A stretch of DNA of 64,000 bases from Rhizobium sp. RM (GCF_013390595.1 NZ_JACAWV010000012.1:92045-156044); one strand, 5' to 3'; shown: positions 34,226 through 43,397, counted from the first letter of the stretch. The notes: generated from the sequence alone by a model not told the origin. Made by a program: numbers and translations.

Positions 34226-34632
34226 GAGGACGACAAAATTAGCTTTTGGAAACTCTGCGATAGTTCAACTTCTATTTGATTGCCAGAGCCGGGTGGTTCT
34301 GCACTCGTTGATGTGAAAGGTGTCATCTGCCATGAGCTGGCCACCCACGTTGTAGTGCAACGCGCCTCCCATTCCCAACCCAGCGGAATACCCCAGAAAT
34401 CGTCGACGACAGATTCGGGCTGGTTACAGAAGATAACCTGAGGGGACTTTTCGGCCAGCTTATGTTTTCCCCAACGCTCCCAATAGGCTTGCTTTGCGGC
34501 ATCAAGAACTTCATCGTCGCCAATGCGATTGAAGCAACCGTAAAACTTGAAGGCTCCAGCCATCATCACGGCTAATACGTAGATCATCACCATCGCGGCG
34601 ATATTTTTCATCCACCTTTTAATTGTTTTCAT
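34210..34632 (-). CDS. Hypothetical membrane-anchored protein, 140 aa
   Basis: Starts with a basic head and one hydrophobic helix (MKNIAAMVMIYVLAVMMAGAF), then a soluble part with 'DAAKQAYWERWGKHKLAEKSPQVIFCNQPESVVDDFWGIPLGWEW'. It is probably exposed to the periplasm. A degenerate copy of its middle lies at 37112-37352. No family recognised; the C-terminal Ser/Lys-rich end may not be conserved. Confidence 0.55.
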   Translation of the reverse strand: MKTIKRWMKNIAAMVMIYVLAVMMAGAFKFYGCFNRIGDDEVLDAAKQAYWERWGKHKLAEKSPQVIFCNQPESVVDDFWGIPLGWEWEARCTTTWVASSWQMTPFTSTSAEPPGSGNQIEVELSQSFQKLILSSSKGKQ

Positions 34633-34818
34633 CGTCGCGGACTTTCGTGTTCTGCAATCTCTGGTCTCGCCAGCGGAATCATGAGCTTAGCAACCGATCA
34701 CGATTGCGGTCCAGATACCCGCGAAAGACGAGTGCCTCTACGAATTGGCCCCGTCCGCCTTGGGCGAACAATCGGCACTCTTAGGCGTTACGTAGTTTGA
34801 CGAAATCGAGGGCCAGAC

Positions 34819-35481
34819 ATGTGCAATTTATACCGCGTCCAGACGAACCAACAGGCAATTCGCGAGATTGCGGGAGCAATGCAGGAAAGGCTCAACCTTG
34901 AACCTGACGTGGAGGTTTACCCGGATCGCGTTGCTCCTGTTGTGAGGAATAACGGACATGAACGCGAACTGGCGGCTTTGACGTGGGGAATGCCATCGCT
35001 GGCTTTCGTCACCAATGGCAACCCTGATACGGGCGTTACCAATATCCGCAACGTCGGATCGGCACATTGGCGTCGGTGGCTGCGGCCAGAAAACCGGTGT
35101 GTCGTGCCGTGGACGACGTTTTGCGAGTGGGAAGATACGAAACCCCGCAAGACGAAACGCTGGTTCGCCATCAACGAAGATCAGCCGCTGGCGTTTTTCG
35201 CGGGAATTTGGACGGCATGGTCCGGAAGTCGCGGTTCGCTGAAAAACCCACGCCCAGGCGAACACCAACTGTACGGTTTTCTGACTTGTGAACCAAACGA
35301 CGTAGTGCGACCAATCCATCCAAAGGCTATGCCAGTCATCTTGAGGAACAAGGACGAGGTAGATCTGTGGATGAACGCACCTTGGACCGAAGCGAGCGCG
35401 CTTCAACGGCCTTTGCCCAATGACGGACTTATGTTGCTGCCCGCTGAAGAAGAAGCGGTGCAAAGAGATCTATTTGGTTAA
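34819..35481 (+). CDS. SOS response-associated peptidase (SRAP/YedK/HMCES family)
   Basis: A 220-residue SRAP protein that by family knowledge shields abasic sites in single-stranded DNA through a covalent link to Cys2. The N-terminus MCNLYR exposes Cys2. The other active-site positions are visible as Asn in TNIRNVGS, Glu in FCEWE and His in PIHPKAMPVIL. It is cytosolic. Its 3' end was caught in the segmental duplication, leaving a remnant at 37353-37482. I see no clear SOS box upstream. SRAP genes are frequent on plasmids and phages. Confidence 0.9.
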   Translation: MCNLYRVQTNQQAIREIAGAMQERLNLEPDVEVYPDRVAPVVRNNGHERELAALTWGMPSLAFVTNGNPDTGVTNIRNVGSAHWRRWLRPENRCVVPWTTFCEWEDTKPRKTKRWFAINEDQPLAFFAGIWTAWSGSRGSLKNPRPGEHQLYGFLTCEPNDVVRPIHPKAMPVILRNKDEVDLWMNAPWTEASALQRPLPNDGLMLLPAEEEAVQRDLFG

Positions 35482-35753
35482 ATGAGACTCGCTCTACAAA
35501 GCAAAACTCCCCGGAACTGGAGGGTCCGGGGAGTGAAACCTAGGGTGGCCTAGGCCAACTTTGACTGGAGTCAAATTGCCCACACATGGGGGGGCCCATG
35601 GTTGGATACGGAGCTTTTTAACTCGCGTTACAGATTATAGAACGAATCGAATTCTGTCTAAGGGAAAATGGTTCTGACACCTTATTTTCTTCGCGCACAA
35701 AGTAGTGATCAGACACGAATCTTAACTTTGAAAACAAAGCGTTAGGCAATACC
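35482..35753. other. Intergenic stretch with a cluster of small palindromes
   Basis: Three hairpins in a row: ACTCCCCGG/CCGGGGAGT (35506-35534), CCTAGG-GTGG-CCTAGG (35540-35555) and TTTGACT-GG-AGTCAAA (about 35560-35575). All are kept in the duplicated copy (about 37507-37577). The first could terminate minus-strand transcripts (TTTTGC follows on that strand). Confidence 0.5.
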
Positions 35754-35781
35754 AAAAAACCCCGGCATTGCTGCCGGGGTT
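35754..35781 (-). terminator. Rho-independent terminator of porin copy 1
   Basis: Ten-base stem AACCCCGGCA/TGCCGGGGTT with a TTGC loop region, followed on the minus strand by TTTTTT, 28 bp beyond the porin stop. Confidence 0.9.
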
Positions 35782-35808
35782 TCCATCACTGACAGATGTC
35801 AGATCAGA

Positions 35809-36819
35809 TTAGAACGAACGCTGCAGACGGATGAAGCCGTTAACTTCGTCGTCTACGTCGTCTACGTCGAGGTAGTTAACAGCGATCTTCGTGGAGAGGC
35901 CCTGCGTGATTTTGTAATCAAGCGTCAGACCAGCCTGCCAAGCGTCGTTGTTCGAGAACTCGTTGCCGCCAACGTAGTAGTTACCGAACCACTGAGCACC
36001 GGGGGTGATCGTCAGCTTGTCGGTTGCCTTGATTGCGTATTCAGCAGCAACGGCCCACTCGGATTCAGAGTAGTAAGCGTTTGCGCCGGAAGCCCAAACA
36101 CCAGCGAGGCCGAACGTGCCAGGACCGATGTCAGCAGTCATGATACCGCGAACAGCGCCTTCTTCACGGTCGATGTCGTAACCGCCGATGAGCTGGAAGG
36201 AAGCTACGCCGAGCTTCGCGCCAACGCCAGCAGAGATACCAACGTTGTTGTCCTGATCTTCGTAGCCGAGTTCGATGCCTTCGAGTTCGTCAGCCGAGAT
36301 ACCAGCCCAGAACGAGCCAGCGTCGTAGGTGTAACGAACCGAGTTGAACAGAGCGTTCGTGGACAGAACGTCAGACTCGCCAGAGAGACCATCGTCCCAC
36401 CAGTTGTAGAACTTACCGACCTTCAGGCCGCCGATTTCGATGAACGCCTGGTCAACGAAAACGCCAGAATCGGCTGCAGAACCGTTGTCAGCGTTGCCGC
36501 GGAAGCCGATGAAGCCACGCAGAGCGCCGAGTTCGGTGTCGGTGCGGGTGTCAACTTCGAACTGAGCGCGTGTGAACGAATCCCAGTCAGACGTGCCGGA
36601 AGCGTCACGACCAACGTTGGTCTGGAAACGGATGTAACCGCCGAACTTCAGGCAGGTTTCGGTGCCCGGGATGTAGAAGAAGCCAGTGCCGAATGCGTCG
36701 CAAACGCGAACGTATTCCAGGGGCTCAGGCTCAGCAGCAACGATAGCGTCGGCAGCCTGTGCGCCAGAGACTGCTGCGAGAGCAGCAGCGGAGCCGATAA
36801 GAAGGCTCTTAATGTTCAT
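35809..36819 (-). CDS. Outer-membrane porin, Brucella Omp2-like (Porin_2), copy 1
   Basis: A 336-residue porin with a signal peptide (MNIKSLLIGSAAALAAVSGAQA-AD), the family's N-terminal 'YVRVCDAFGTGFFYIPGTETCLKFGGYIR' (two Cys, probably a disulphide), a beta-strand barrel and the terminal aromatic residue 'RLQRSF'. It forms a trimeric diffusion channel by family knowledge. The GAGGTCAATCATG context gives a good ribosome binding site. Codon use is strongly biased, as expected of a highly expressed gene. A second gene 2002 bp away encodes the identical protein. Confidence 0.95.
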   Translation of the reverse strand: MNIKSLLIGSAAALAAVSGAQAADAIVAAEPEPLEYVRVCDAFGTGFFYIPGTETCLKFGGYIRFQTNVGRDASGTSDWDSFTRAQFEVDTRTDTELGALRGFIGFRGNADNGSAADSGVFVDQAFIEIGGLKVGKFYNWWDDGLSGESDVLSTNALFNSVRYTYDAGSFWAGISADELEGIELGYEDQDNNVGISAGVGAKLGVASFQLIGGYDIDREEGAVRGIMTADIGPGTFGLAGVWASGANAYYSESEWAVAAEYAIKATDKLTITPGAQWFGNYYVGGNEFSNNDAWQAGLTLDYKITQGLSTKIAVNYLDVDDVDDEVNGFIRLQRSF

Positions 36820-37111
36820 GATTGACCTCCAGTCAATAATTGGATTTTTTTTAACGCAGTCCAGAAGGCCGGTTCCCCCGCCGCCATGCCCCGCGCTGAT
36901 TCACAAAAGACAGAGATTTGTTGCCTAACGCAACGCTGCGTTTGGATTCTAGCGCCCAATTCATCTGCCTAAATTTCAATCTGTATCAAATTGGCCACAC
37001 AAATTTGATGTGCGCCGCACACGCCTGAAAGACGTTAAAACATCGTTACCAGCGAAAGCGGCGCCGACGCCTCAAAGCAGGGAGTTGCAGAGACTGCGAC
37101 TCTAGCGGCGT

Positions 37112-37352
37112 GCAACTTCTATTTGATTGCCAAAGCCTAGTGGTTTTGCACTCGCTGATAGGAAAGGTATCACCCGCCATGAACTGGCCACCTACTTTGT
37201 AGCTGCACCGCCTCCCATCCCAGCCCAGCAGAACACCCCAGAAATAGTGGACGACAGATTCGGGCTGGTTACAGAAGACCTGAGGGGACTTATCAGCCAG
37301 CTGATGTTTTGCAACACGACGCTCCCAAATAGGCTTTCTTTGCGGCATCAAG
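37112..37352 (-). pseudogene. Degenerate copy of the membrane-anchored hypothetical gene
   Basis: DNA and protein (ERRVAKHQLADKSPQVFCNQPES) match the middle of the gene at 34210-34632, but the start, anchor and frame are lost. It is joined directly to the SRAP remnant, showing a deletion at the junction near 37352. Confidence 0.75.
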
Positions 37353-37482
37353 GCGAGGTCGATCTCTGTGGATGAACGCACCTTGGACCGAAGCGAGCGC
37401 GCTTCAACGGCCTTTGCCCAATGACGGACTTATGTTGCTGCCCGCTGAGGAAGAAGCGGTGCAAAGAGATCTATTTGGTTAA
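37353..37482 (+). pseudogene. SRAP gene 3' remnant
   Basis: The last 36 codons of the SRAP gene (MNAPWTEASALQRPLPN to RDLFG) are intact but the first 180 are missing, and a 2-bp insertion sits just before. There is no start signal, so it is a non-functional by-product of the duplication. Confidence 0.85.
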
Positions 37483-37756
37483 ATGAGGCTCGCTCTACAA
37501 AGCAAAACTCCCCGGAACTGGAGGGTCCGGGGAGTGAAACCTAGGGTGGCCTAGGCCAACTTTGACTGGAGTCAAATTGCTCATTCTACGCAGGGACGCG
37601 AAGAGTGGATCAGAGCTTTCCAACTCGCATAGCAGGTTACAGAACGAATCAAATTTTGTCTAAGGGAAAATGGTTCTGACACCTTATTTTCTTTGCGCAC
37701 AAAGTAGTGATCAGACGCGAATCTTAACTTTGAAAACAATGCGTTAGCCAGCAACG

Positions 37757-37783
37757 AAAAACCCCGGCATTGCTGCCGGGGTT
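37757..37783 (-). terminator. Rho-independent terminator of porin copy 2
   Basis: Same CCCCGGCA/TGCCGGGG stem as at 35754-35781, with five T after it on the minus strand. Confidence 0.9.
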
Positions 37784-37810
37784 TCCATCACTGACAGATG
37801 TCAGATCAGA

Positions 37811-38821
37811 TTAGAACGAGCGCTGCAGACGGATGAAGCCGTTAACTTCGTCGTCTACGTCGTCTACGTCGAGGTAGTTAACAGCGATCTTCGTGGAGAG
37901 GCCCTGCGTGATTTTGTAATCAAGCGTCAGACCAGCCTGCCAAGCGTCGTTGTTCGAGAACTCGTTGCCGCCAACGTAGTAGTTACCGAACCACTGAGCA
38001 CCGGGGGTGATCGTCAGCTTGTCGGTTGCCTTGATTGCGTATTCAGCAGCAACGGCCCACTCGGATTCAGAGTAGTAAGCGTTTGCGCCGGAAGCCCAAA
38101 CACCAGCGAGGCCGAACGTGCCAGGACCGATGTCAGCAGTCATGATACCGCGAACAGCGCCTTCTTCACGGTCGATGTCGTAACCGCCGATGAGCTGGAA
38201 GGAAGCTACGCCGAGCTTCGCGCCAACGCCAGCAGAGATACCAACGTTGTTGTCCTGATCTTCGTAGCCGAGTTCGATGCCTTCGAGTTCGTCAGCCGAG
38301 ATACCAGCCCAGAACGAGCCAGCGTCGTAGGTGTAACGAACCGAGTTGAACAGAGCGTTCGTGGACAGAACGTCAGACTCGCCAGAGAGACCATCGTCCC
38401 ACCAGTTGTAGAACTTACCGACCTTCAGGCCGCCGATTTCGATGAACGCCTGGTCAACGAAAACGCCAGAATCGGCTGCAGAACCGTTGTCAGCGTTGCC
38501 GCGGAAGCCGATGAAGCCACGCAGAGCGCCGAGTTCGGTGTCGGTGCGGGTGTCAACTTCGAACTGAGCGCGTGTGAACGAATCCCAGTCAGACGTGCCG
38601 GAAGCGTCACGACCAACGTTGGTCTGGAAACGGATGTAACCGCCGAACTTCAGGCAGGTTTCGGTGCCCGGGATGTAGAAGAAGCCAGTGCCGAATGCGT
38701 CGCAAACGCGAACGTATTCCAGGGGCTCAGGCTCAGCAGCAACGATAGCGTCGGCAGCCTGTGCGCCAGATACTGCTGCGAGAGCAGCAGCGGAGCCGAT
38801 AAGAAGGCTCTTAATGTTCAT
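37811..38821 (-). CDS. Outer-membrane porin, Brucella Omp2-like (Porin_2), copy 2
   Basis: Encodes the same 336 residues as the copy at 35809-36819. The visible DNA differences are silent (for example one near the stop codon and one in the signal-peptide region). The promoter region and terminator are duplicated too, so both copies should be expressed alike. In Brucella omp2a and omp2b face each other; here the two are direct repeats, which favours loss or amplification by recombination. Confidence 0.95.
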   Translation of the reverse strand: MNIKSLLIGSAAALAAVSGAQAADAIVAAEPEPLEYVRVCDAFGTGFFYIPGTETCLKFGGYIRFQTNVGRDASGTSDWDSFTRAQFEVDTRTDTELGALRGFIGFRGNADNGSAADSGVFVDQAFIEIGGLKVGKFYNWWDDGLSGESDVLSTNALFNSVRYTYDAGSFWAGISADELEGIELGYEDQDNNVGISAGVGAKLGVASFQLIGGYDIDREEGAVRGIMTADIGPGTFGLAGVWASGANAYYSESEWAVAAEYAIKATDKLTITPGAQWFGNYYVGGNEFSNNDAWQAGLTLDYKITQGLSTKIAVNYLDVDDVDDEVNGFIRLQRSF

Positions 38822-39052
38822 GATTGACCTCCAGTCAATAATTGGATTTTTTTTAACGCAGTCAAGAAGGCCGGTTCCCCCGCCGCCATGCCCCGCGCTG
38901 ATTCACAAAAGACAGAGATTTTCTGCCTAACGCAACGCTGCGTTTGGAATCTAGCGCCCAATTCATCTGCCTAAATTTCAATCTGTATCAAATTGGCCAC
39001 ACAAATTTGATGTGCGCCGCACACGCCTGAAAGACGTTAAAACATCGTTACC

Positions 39053-39388
39053 GGGGGTGGTTGGGAAATTCCCGGAAGTGGACGTGTGAGCGCTGAGAAT
39101 GGGCAGACTCGCAGCAATCTTAACGCTATCATGTTTACATTTTCCTAAATCAACTGTGATTTCCAAATTCTCGAAAATCTAGCGTTTCATTCGATTATCG
39201 TCGAAAATCTCTCATTTATCAAACCCAGTTGATGTTTGGTGCATTGCGTTCTCTGAGGAATTACGTCATTGGATTGCTCCTGCACTTCGCAAATAACGCA
39301 AAAAAGGTTTTAAAAAGAAGGCCAGCGTGCATGCTACACGCTAGCCGGTTTTCCTCGAACCCGATCGGACGAATTCAAAGGAAAGTGT
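39053..39388. other. Leader of the adhesin gene with a hairpin
   Basis: No gene. A hairpin AGCGTG/CACGCT inside GGCC...GGCC-like flanks (about 39320-39346) is followed by GGTTTTCC, about 40 bp before the adhesin start. It could be a terminator of upstream transcription or an attenuator. Confidence 0.4.
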
Positions 39389-40651
39389 ATGGAGCTTCCA
39401 TCTTTCAAGTTTGCCGGAAATACGCTTTTAAAGCTGTTTATTTCCACCACCATGATTTTGCATATGAACGCGGTGGTAGCATTGTCCGCCCCCGCTGTTT
39501 CTGGAACTCGCGGTTGTATCCTGAAGCCAGGAGATATCACTGTCAGATATACCGGAGGCCATGATAATAGCCAGCCCGAGTATGCATCGTGCGAGAGTGT
39601 CTACAAGAACTACGAGCTGAGCGTGGATAATTTCGTCACAACTGGCGAAATCAACAACGCGTTCCAGCAAATCCAGAACGAATACCAGAACTACGTCAAC
39701 ACCGTCGTAAACAATAACAACAACAACGCGGCCAATGATGTGAAGAATGGCGAACAGGACGGACGCTTGGACGCAATTGAAAATAAAAATGCGGAGCAGG
39801 ATGGTCGGCTTGATGCGGTCGAGCAAAAGAATGCTGAGCAGGATTCCCGGCTGGACGGTCACGACAAGGACATCGCTGATATCAAGAACAACGGCGTGTT
39901 CTACAACACCGACGCACAAGGTAACAAGACTGGCGGCCTCACGCTGAATGATGGGACTGGCAATCCCGTTCAGATCAGCAATGTCGCTGCAGGCCAAAGT
40001 GCGACAGATGCCGTCAACGTCGCTCAGCTTGATTCGACAGTGGCTGCACTCGGTGGTGGCGCGAAGATCAACGCCGACGGCACTGTTCAAGCGCCGGTCT
40101 ACGAGGTTGCGGGTCTTCAATATAACAATGTCGGCGACGCTCTGAAGGCGACGTACGAGTCCGGCGTGCAATATGTCACGGGTGCCAACGGCAAACGCAC
40201 GAATGACATCGTCCTGACTGGTGACGGCACAGGCCCGGTGTCGATCCACAATGTTGCTGACGGCAAGGCTGACACTGACGCTGCCAACGTGCGTCAGGTC
40301 AAACAGGCAACGCAGGACGCCAAGACTTACACGGACCAGCGGCTTGTTGAGCTGCAGTCTCAGAGCAGCAATCAGTTTTCGGCTCTGAGCAGCCAGATTG
40401 AGCGCAACCTGCAGGAAACACGCGGCGGTATCGCATCGGCGATGGGAATGGCGGCGCTGCGTTTCGACAACAATCCCGGCAAGATTTCGTTCGCCTCGGG
40501 CTTGGGCAACTTCAAAGGCGCGACGTCTGTCGTCGCCGGCATGGGCTACACGTCCGAGGATGGCATGGTCCGCGTAAATGCATCCATGGGCTATAACTTC
40601 GGCGAGAACGACGTTTCCTGGAACGCCGGCGCTTCTTTCACCCTGAACTGA
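39389..40651 (+). CDS. YadA-like trimeric autotransporter adhesin
   Basis: A 420-residue type Vc autotransporter. It has a signal-like N-terminal helix, then a coiled-coil stalk with a repeated heptad unit (EQDGRLDAIENKNA, EQDGRLDAVEQKNA, EQDSRLDGHDKD). Head/neck motifs follow (VAAGQSATDAVNVAQL and VADGKADTDAANVRQV, the HIM/neck type). The C-terminal YadA anchor runs 'GGIASAMGMAALRF' to the terminal strand ending SFTLN. Three chains would build one outer-membrane barrel. It is short compared with Brucella BtaE/BtaF. AAGGAAAG precedes ATG 39389. The next gene, IalB-like, is 37 bp downstream. Confidence 0.9.
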   Translation: MELPSFKFAGNTLLKLFISTTMILHMNAVVALSAPAVSGTRGCILKPGDITVRYTGGHDNSQPEYASCESVYKNYELSVDNFVTTGEINNAFQQIQNEYQNYVNTVVNNNNNNAANDVKNGEQDGRLDAIENKNAEQDGRLDAVEQKNAEQDSRLDGHDKDIADIKNNGVFYNTDAQGNKTGGLTLNDGTGNPVQISNVAAGQSATDAVNVAQLDSTVAALGGGAKINADGTVQAPVYEVAGLQYNNVGDALKATYESGVQYVTGANGKRTNDIVLTGDGTGPVSIHNVADGKADTDAANVRQVKQATQDAKTYTDQRLVELQSQSSNQFSALSSQIERNLQETRGGIASAMGMAALRFDNNPGKISFASGLGNFKGATSVVAGMGYTSEDGMVRVNASMGYNFGENDVSWNAGASFTLN

Positions 40652-40688
40652 CAATCGGGGTGTTCCCCATAATCGACTGGAGCCAATC

Positions 40689-41489
40689 ATGAAACGCATG
40701 TTTTTGACGCTCGCGATCGCAAGCGCTGCTTCGTACGCCTGGGCCGAGGAGCCGACCTTACTCGAACTGCCTGCGACTGAACAAGTTGCGGCAGAAGTGC
40801 CTCCCGCACCGCAAGCCAACCCATTTGCCGTGCGAGCCCCCGTTGCGGATCCCGGCGAGCATGTTGAACTTGGAGACATCCTTTCTATCAACAGAGGTTT
40901 TGAAACCTGGAATCTCGCTTGTAGTGTCCGGATCTCATCCGGCCGGCGTTCTTGTTCGATTGAGCAGATCATTATTGATACGGGCGCAAAGGCTGCGACA
41001 CGATCCTCCGTCAAATGGGGTATCGGGTCTAGCCTCGCAAAAAGGTCGATGCTTTTCGTTCATGTCACGAGCAACTTTGCACCCGAGAACGGCTTGCGGC
41101 TTTTCTTTGCCGGGGTTGAGAAAACAATCCCGCAACAAGAATGGTTCTGCTCAAGTGAAGGCTGCATCACCGCCTTTCCTTTCGAAGGGATTATTCAGTC
41201 CGCGGTCCAATCCTCACAAGAAATCGGCTTCGCCTATAAGGTGAAGACCCCGACCGGTGAGATAGGCGAGGTCGATCTTGCGGGGAACATGGCAGGTTTC
41301 GACAAAGCCCTGCAGGTCGCCGCGACCAATCCCTTCGCCAGTGTTGCACCGTCACAGAAATTAATCGATCTGAAGAAAGAAGAACCTGCTCCGAAAGCCG
41401 CTTTATCGGTTCCGAAGAAACCGGCAAAACCAGTGCGCCAGGGAGCTCGAAACGACGCTCCCAAGCAGAAGGCGTCAGAGCTTTACTGA
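40689..41489 (+). CDS. Invasion-associated locus B (IalB)-like periplasmic protein
   Basis: A 266-residue exported protein: signal peptide (MFLTLAIASAASYAWA-EE), a Pro-rich linker, an IalB domain and a Lys/Pro-rich C-terminal tail. The IalB pattern is visible as 'FETWNLACSV...RRSCSIEQ', 'LRLFFAGVE' and 'EWFCSSEGC', with paired cysteines. IalB-family proteins of Bartonella and Brucella are periplasmic or envelope proteins linked to host-cell invasion. A clear terminator follows, so it ends the adhesin transcription unit. The tail is longer than in typical IalB. Confidence 0.8.
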   Translation: MKRMFLTLAIASAASYAWAEEPTLLELPATEQVAAEVPPAPQANPFAVRAPVADPGEHVELGDILSINRGFETWNLACSVRISSGRRSCSIEQIIIDTGAKAATRSSVKWGIGSSLAKRSMLFVHVTSNFAPENGLRLFFAGVEKTIPQQEWFCSSEGCITAFPFEGIIQSAVQSSQEIGFAYKVKTPTGEIGEVDLAGNMAGFDKALQVAATNPFASVAPSQKLIDLKKEEPAPKAALSVPKKPAKPVRQGARNDAPKQKASELY

Positions 41490-41507
41490 TGCGACATTAA
41501 TGAGCAT

Positions 41508-41533
41508 AAAAAGGACCAAAGATGGTCCTTTTT
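41508..41533 (+). terminator. Rho-independent terminator after the IalB-like gene
   Basis: Perfect stem AAAAAGGACCA/TGGTCCTTTTT with loop AAGA; the T-run continues the right arm. Symmetry allows action in both directions. Confidence 0.88.
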
Positions 41534-41659
41534 CTAGCCCTGTCTCGCGCTGGCGACCCGTCGCTTTAAGAGTAGTGAGAAGTCGCCTACCACTTTTCCC
41601 AGATGTACCGTCAAAACCGGACGACTATAGTTCTCTCCACTCAAATGGAGAGATTGACT

Positions 41660-41779
41660 ATGTTTGATCTTCAAGCTCTTGTACCCCTTCTTTTAATAGG
41701 GGCCGCAGTCTTTGTATTCTTCAAATGGGTCGGCCGGGATATGAGCGGTCCACAAGACAAAAAGAAACGTGGCCGATAA
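41660..41779 (+). CDS. Small membrane protein, 39 aa
   Basis: A 39-residue protein with GGAGA upstream of ATG 41660. One hydrophobic helix (ALVPLLLIGAAVFVFF) is followed by a basic cytoplasmic tail (KWVGRDMSGPQDKKKRGR). The next frame starts inside its 3' end. No family recognised. Confidence 0.55.
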   Translation: MFDLQALVPLLLIGAAVFVFFKWVGRDMSGPQDKKKRGR

Positions 41780-42071
41780 TCTCGCATGGGCTGCATCTCG
41801 TGTTGGCCGACAAGGGAATCACGAGGCAGAAACGAAATTGAATCATCGGTTACGCTGGCTCTTGCCTCCCGACACAGATTGCTGGGTCGGCTACCATGAT
41901 GGCAGAGAGGTGGCTCAGGTCTGGCCGCATGGCTTAGTCGGAAACTCGGTTGCTGAATGGCGTTGGGAGCTATTGTTTCGCGAACTGGCGGGTTCAGTCC
42001 CTGGTACAACCGACGAGGATCACGATCGCTACCGAGCCCAGCGCCAAGCTTCAGACGCGTATTTCTCGTAA
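41769..42071 (+). CDS. Hypothetical protein, 100 aa
   Basis: GTG-start frame overlapping the previous small gene by 11 bp. The protein is rich in Trp and charged residues (LRWLLPPDTDCWVGYHDGREVAQVWPHGLVG, EWRWELLFRELAG), typical of a small soluble folded domain. No family recognised; it is probably co-translated with the upstream membrane peptide. Confidence 0.5.
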   Translation: MADNLAWAASRVGRQGNHEAETKLNHRLRWLLPPDTDCWVGYHDGREVAQVWPHGLVGNSVAEWRWELLFRELAGSVPGTTDEDHDRYRAQRQASDAYFS

Positions 42072-42914
42072 CGCTCCCCGTTGCTGAATCTTCTAAACTC
42101 ATAGACCGCACCAGACGGTGCGGGCCGCCAGCGACTTTGAACACCAGGCGGGTCCTCAAATTTTGCCTGCACTTGCCGTTGGTCGATAGAACGGCGGAGC
42201 AGGAGCCACAACGGACCCAAAGCATTATCGAAAATAAGAAATTTCGGTAGGAAATGGTAAACCAAGCCAATCTCTATATGACGAAATTGTGGCTGCGGTT
42301 TTCGAAAAAGGCAGACTTTCGTACGCATTTATACTATCAATAACTCGGGTCGCAGACGCGGCGATCTAGGGGTATTTACTCCTTTCAGCACCTGTTGTTG
42401 GTAACCCGGCATCATTCCTCACTGGACCTTCGCGGTCGGAGAGCCTTCGGACACGTCCAGGCTTTCCGAGCTAAAGCGATGCGCGTGTTTAATGGTTTCG
42501 AAGTCACTGATTGCAGCTTGGAGAGCTTCATGCGAGGGCGCTCGACGGCGAGGCTCTTTGGAACATGTAGGTTCCGGCCGTAGTCTCAAAATGCGGCTTA
42601 ATGCCAAAACGTAGACATTATGTCTGCTGCTTCAAGGCAGCTCTCGCGGGCGACAGCATGCGAGTTAGGCTTTCGAGCCATGAATCCGAAAATTACGATG
42701 TGCCGCAATCGGCGCACATTGGGCAAACCCAGCCGTTGGCTGGGATTGGAGATGCGAGTGAGATCACTCACATTTTTAATTGCGGGTAAGGAAGAAAGCG
42801 CTCTGCCCTCTCTCCCCCGCAACAGCAAAAAAGCGGTTTCCCCGTCCTTCCTCACTGTGTTCATGCAGGATCGACGCGAAGCGCCAGGGCGTTCTAACGT
42901 CGACCTATCGGCGG
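42072..42914. other. Gene-free stretch, 840 bp
   Basis: Several open frames overlap on both strands, none with a good start or recognisable family. No repeats, tRNA or insertion-sequence ends were seen. Confidence 0.35.
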
Positions 42915-43052
42915 GTGATCCCCCTCCGTTTTTTGCTATTGCCCCTCTCTCTCACGGTCCTCGCCGGACGGGCAGGAGGGCAGGTGGACCTGCCCTCTGC
43001 TCCCGACTGGAAAAGGATGGGAAAGGTGCCGATTGAAGGAGAGGTTTCATGA
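42915..43052 (+). CDS. Possible small exported peptide, 45 aa
   Basis: A GTG-start frame with a signal-like N-terminus (RFLLLPLSLTVLAGRAGG) and a short polar end (DLPSAPDWKRMGKVPIEG). Its stop overlaps the next ATG (ATGA), which hints at coupling. The ribosome binding site is poor and the frame could be chance. Confidence 0.25.
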   Translation: MIPLRFLLLPLSLTVLAGRAGGQVDLPSAPDWKRMGKVPIEGEVS

Positions 43053-43363
43053 AAGAAGTCCTGAAAATCGTCAGGGAACATACGCTGAAAGAATTGATCG
43101 CAAAGCATTATGGCTGCTTGAAGCTTGGTGGAGAGATCGCAAGCCGGTGGAAGATCGTTGCCGAAGATGGAACGATTTTGACGCCTGAAGATCACGACGA
43201 GCTGGACCGCGCACTGAGTGCGGAAAGTGAGGCGCGTCAGTATCTGATGGACTACCAGCCGAAAGATGAGGCCGAACTTTTTGAGAAAGGCTTTTACATG
43301 TCGGCGTTCCTGCTTGCTCAACCGACCTTGGAGATTGAGCAGTTGGCAAAACAGCGTACCTAA
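43049..43363 (+). CDS. Hypothetical protein, 104 aa
   Basis: A 104-residue soluble protein, mostly helical and acidic (KEVLKIVREHTLKELIAKHYGCLKLGGEIASRWKIVAEDGTIL). GGAGAGG lies upstream of ATG 43049. It converges with the T4SS leftward operon and shares a terminator with it. No family recognised. Confidence 0.65.
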   Translation: MKEVLKIVREHTLKELIAKHYGCLKLGGEIASRWKIVAEDGTILTPEDHDELDRALSAESEARQYLMDYQPKDEAELFEKGFYMSAFLLAQPTLEIEQLAKQRT

Positions 43364-43366
43364 AAA

Positions 43367-43392
43367 TAAAGCCCGCGATCAGCGGGCTTTTC
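43367..43392. terminator. Bidirectional terminator between convergent genes
   Basis: Stem AAAGCCCGC/GCGGGCTTT with a 5-base loop. A T-run follows on the plus strand and the A-run before it serves the minus strand. It ends both the 104-aa gene and the leftward T4SS operon. Confidence 0.88.
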
Positions 43393-43397
43393 TCAGT

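Larger units (their letters stand above)
35356..37050. repeat. Segmental duplication, copy 1 (SRAP 3' end plus porin)
   Basis: Matches 37354-39052 almost base for base: SRAP 3' end, hairpin cluster, porin gene, its terminator and its promoter region. The copies diverge abruptly after CATCGTTACC (37041-37050 and 39043-39052). Confidence 0.85.
37354..39052. repeat. Segmental duplication, copy 2
   Basis: Second copy of 35356-37050. Differences are a few substitutions and a short divergent piece near 37581-37612; the porin coding part differs only silently where I compared. Confidence 0.85.

Noticed and set aside
39428..41014. 528-codon frame on the minus strand opposite the adhesin and IalB-like genes
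   Set aside because: It is a shadow of the repetitive adhesin gene; the translation has no family features, while the plus strand encodes a clear YadA-like protein.
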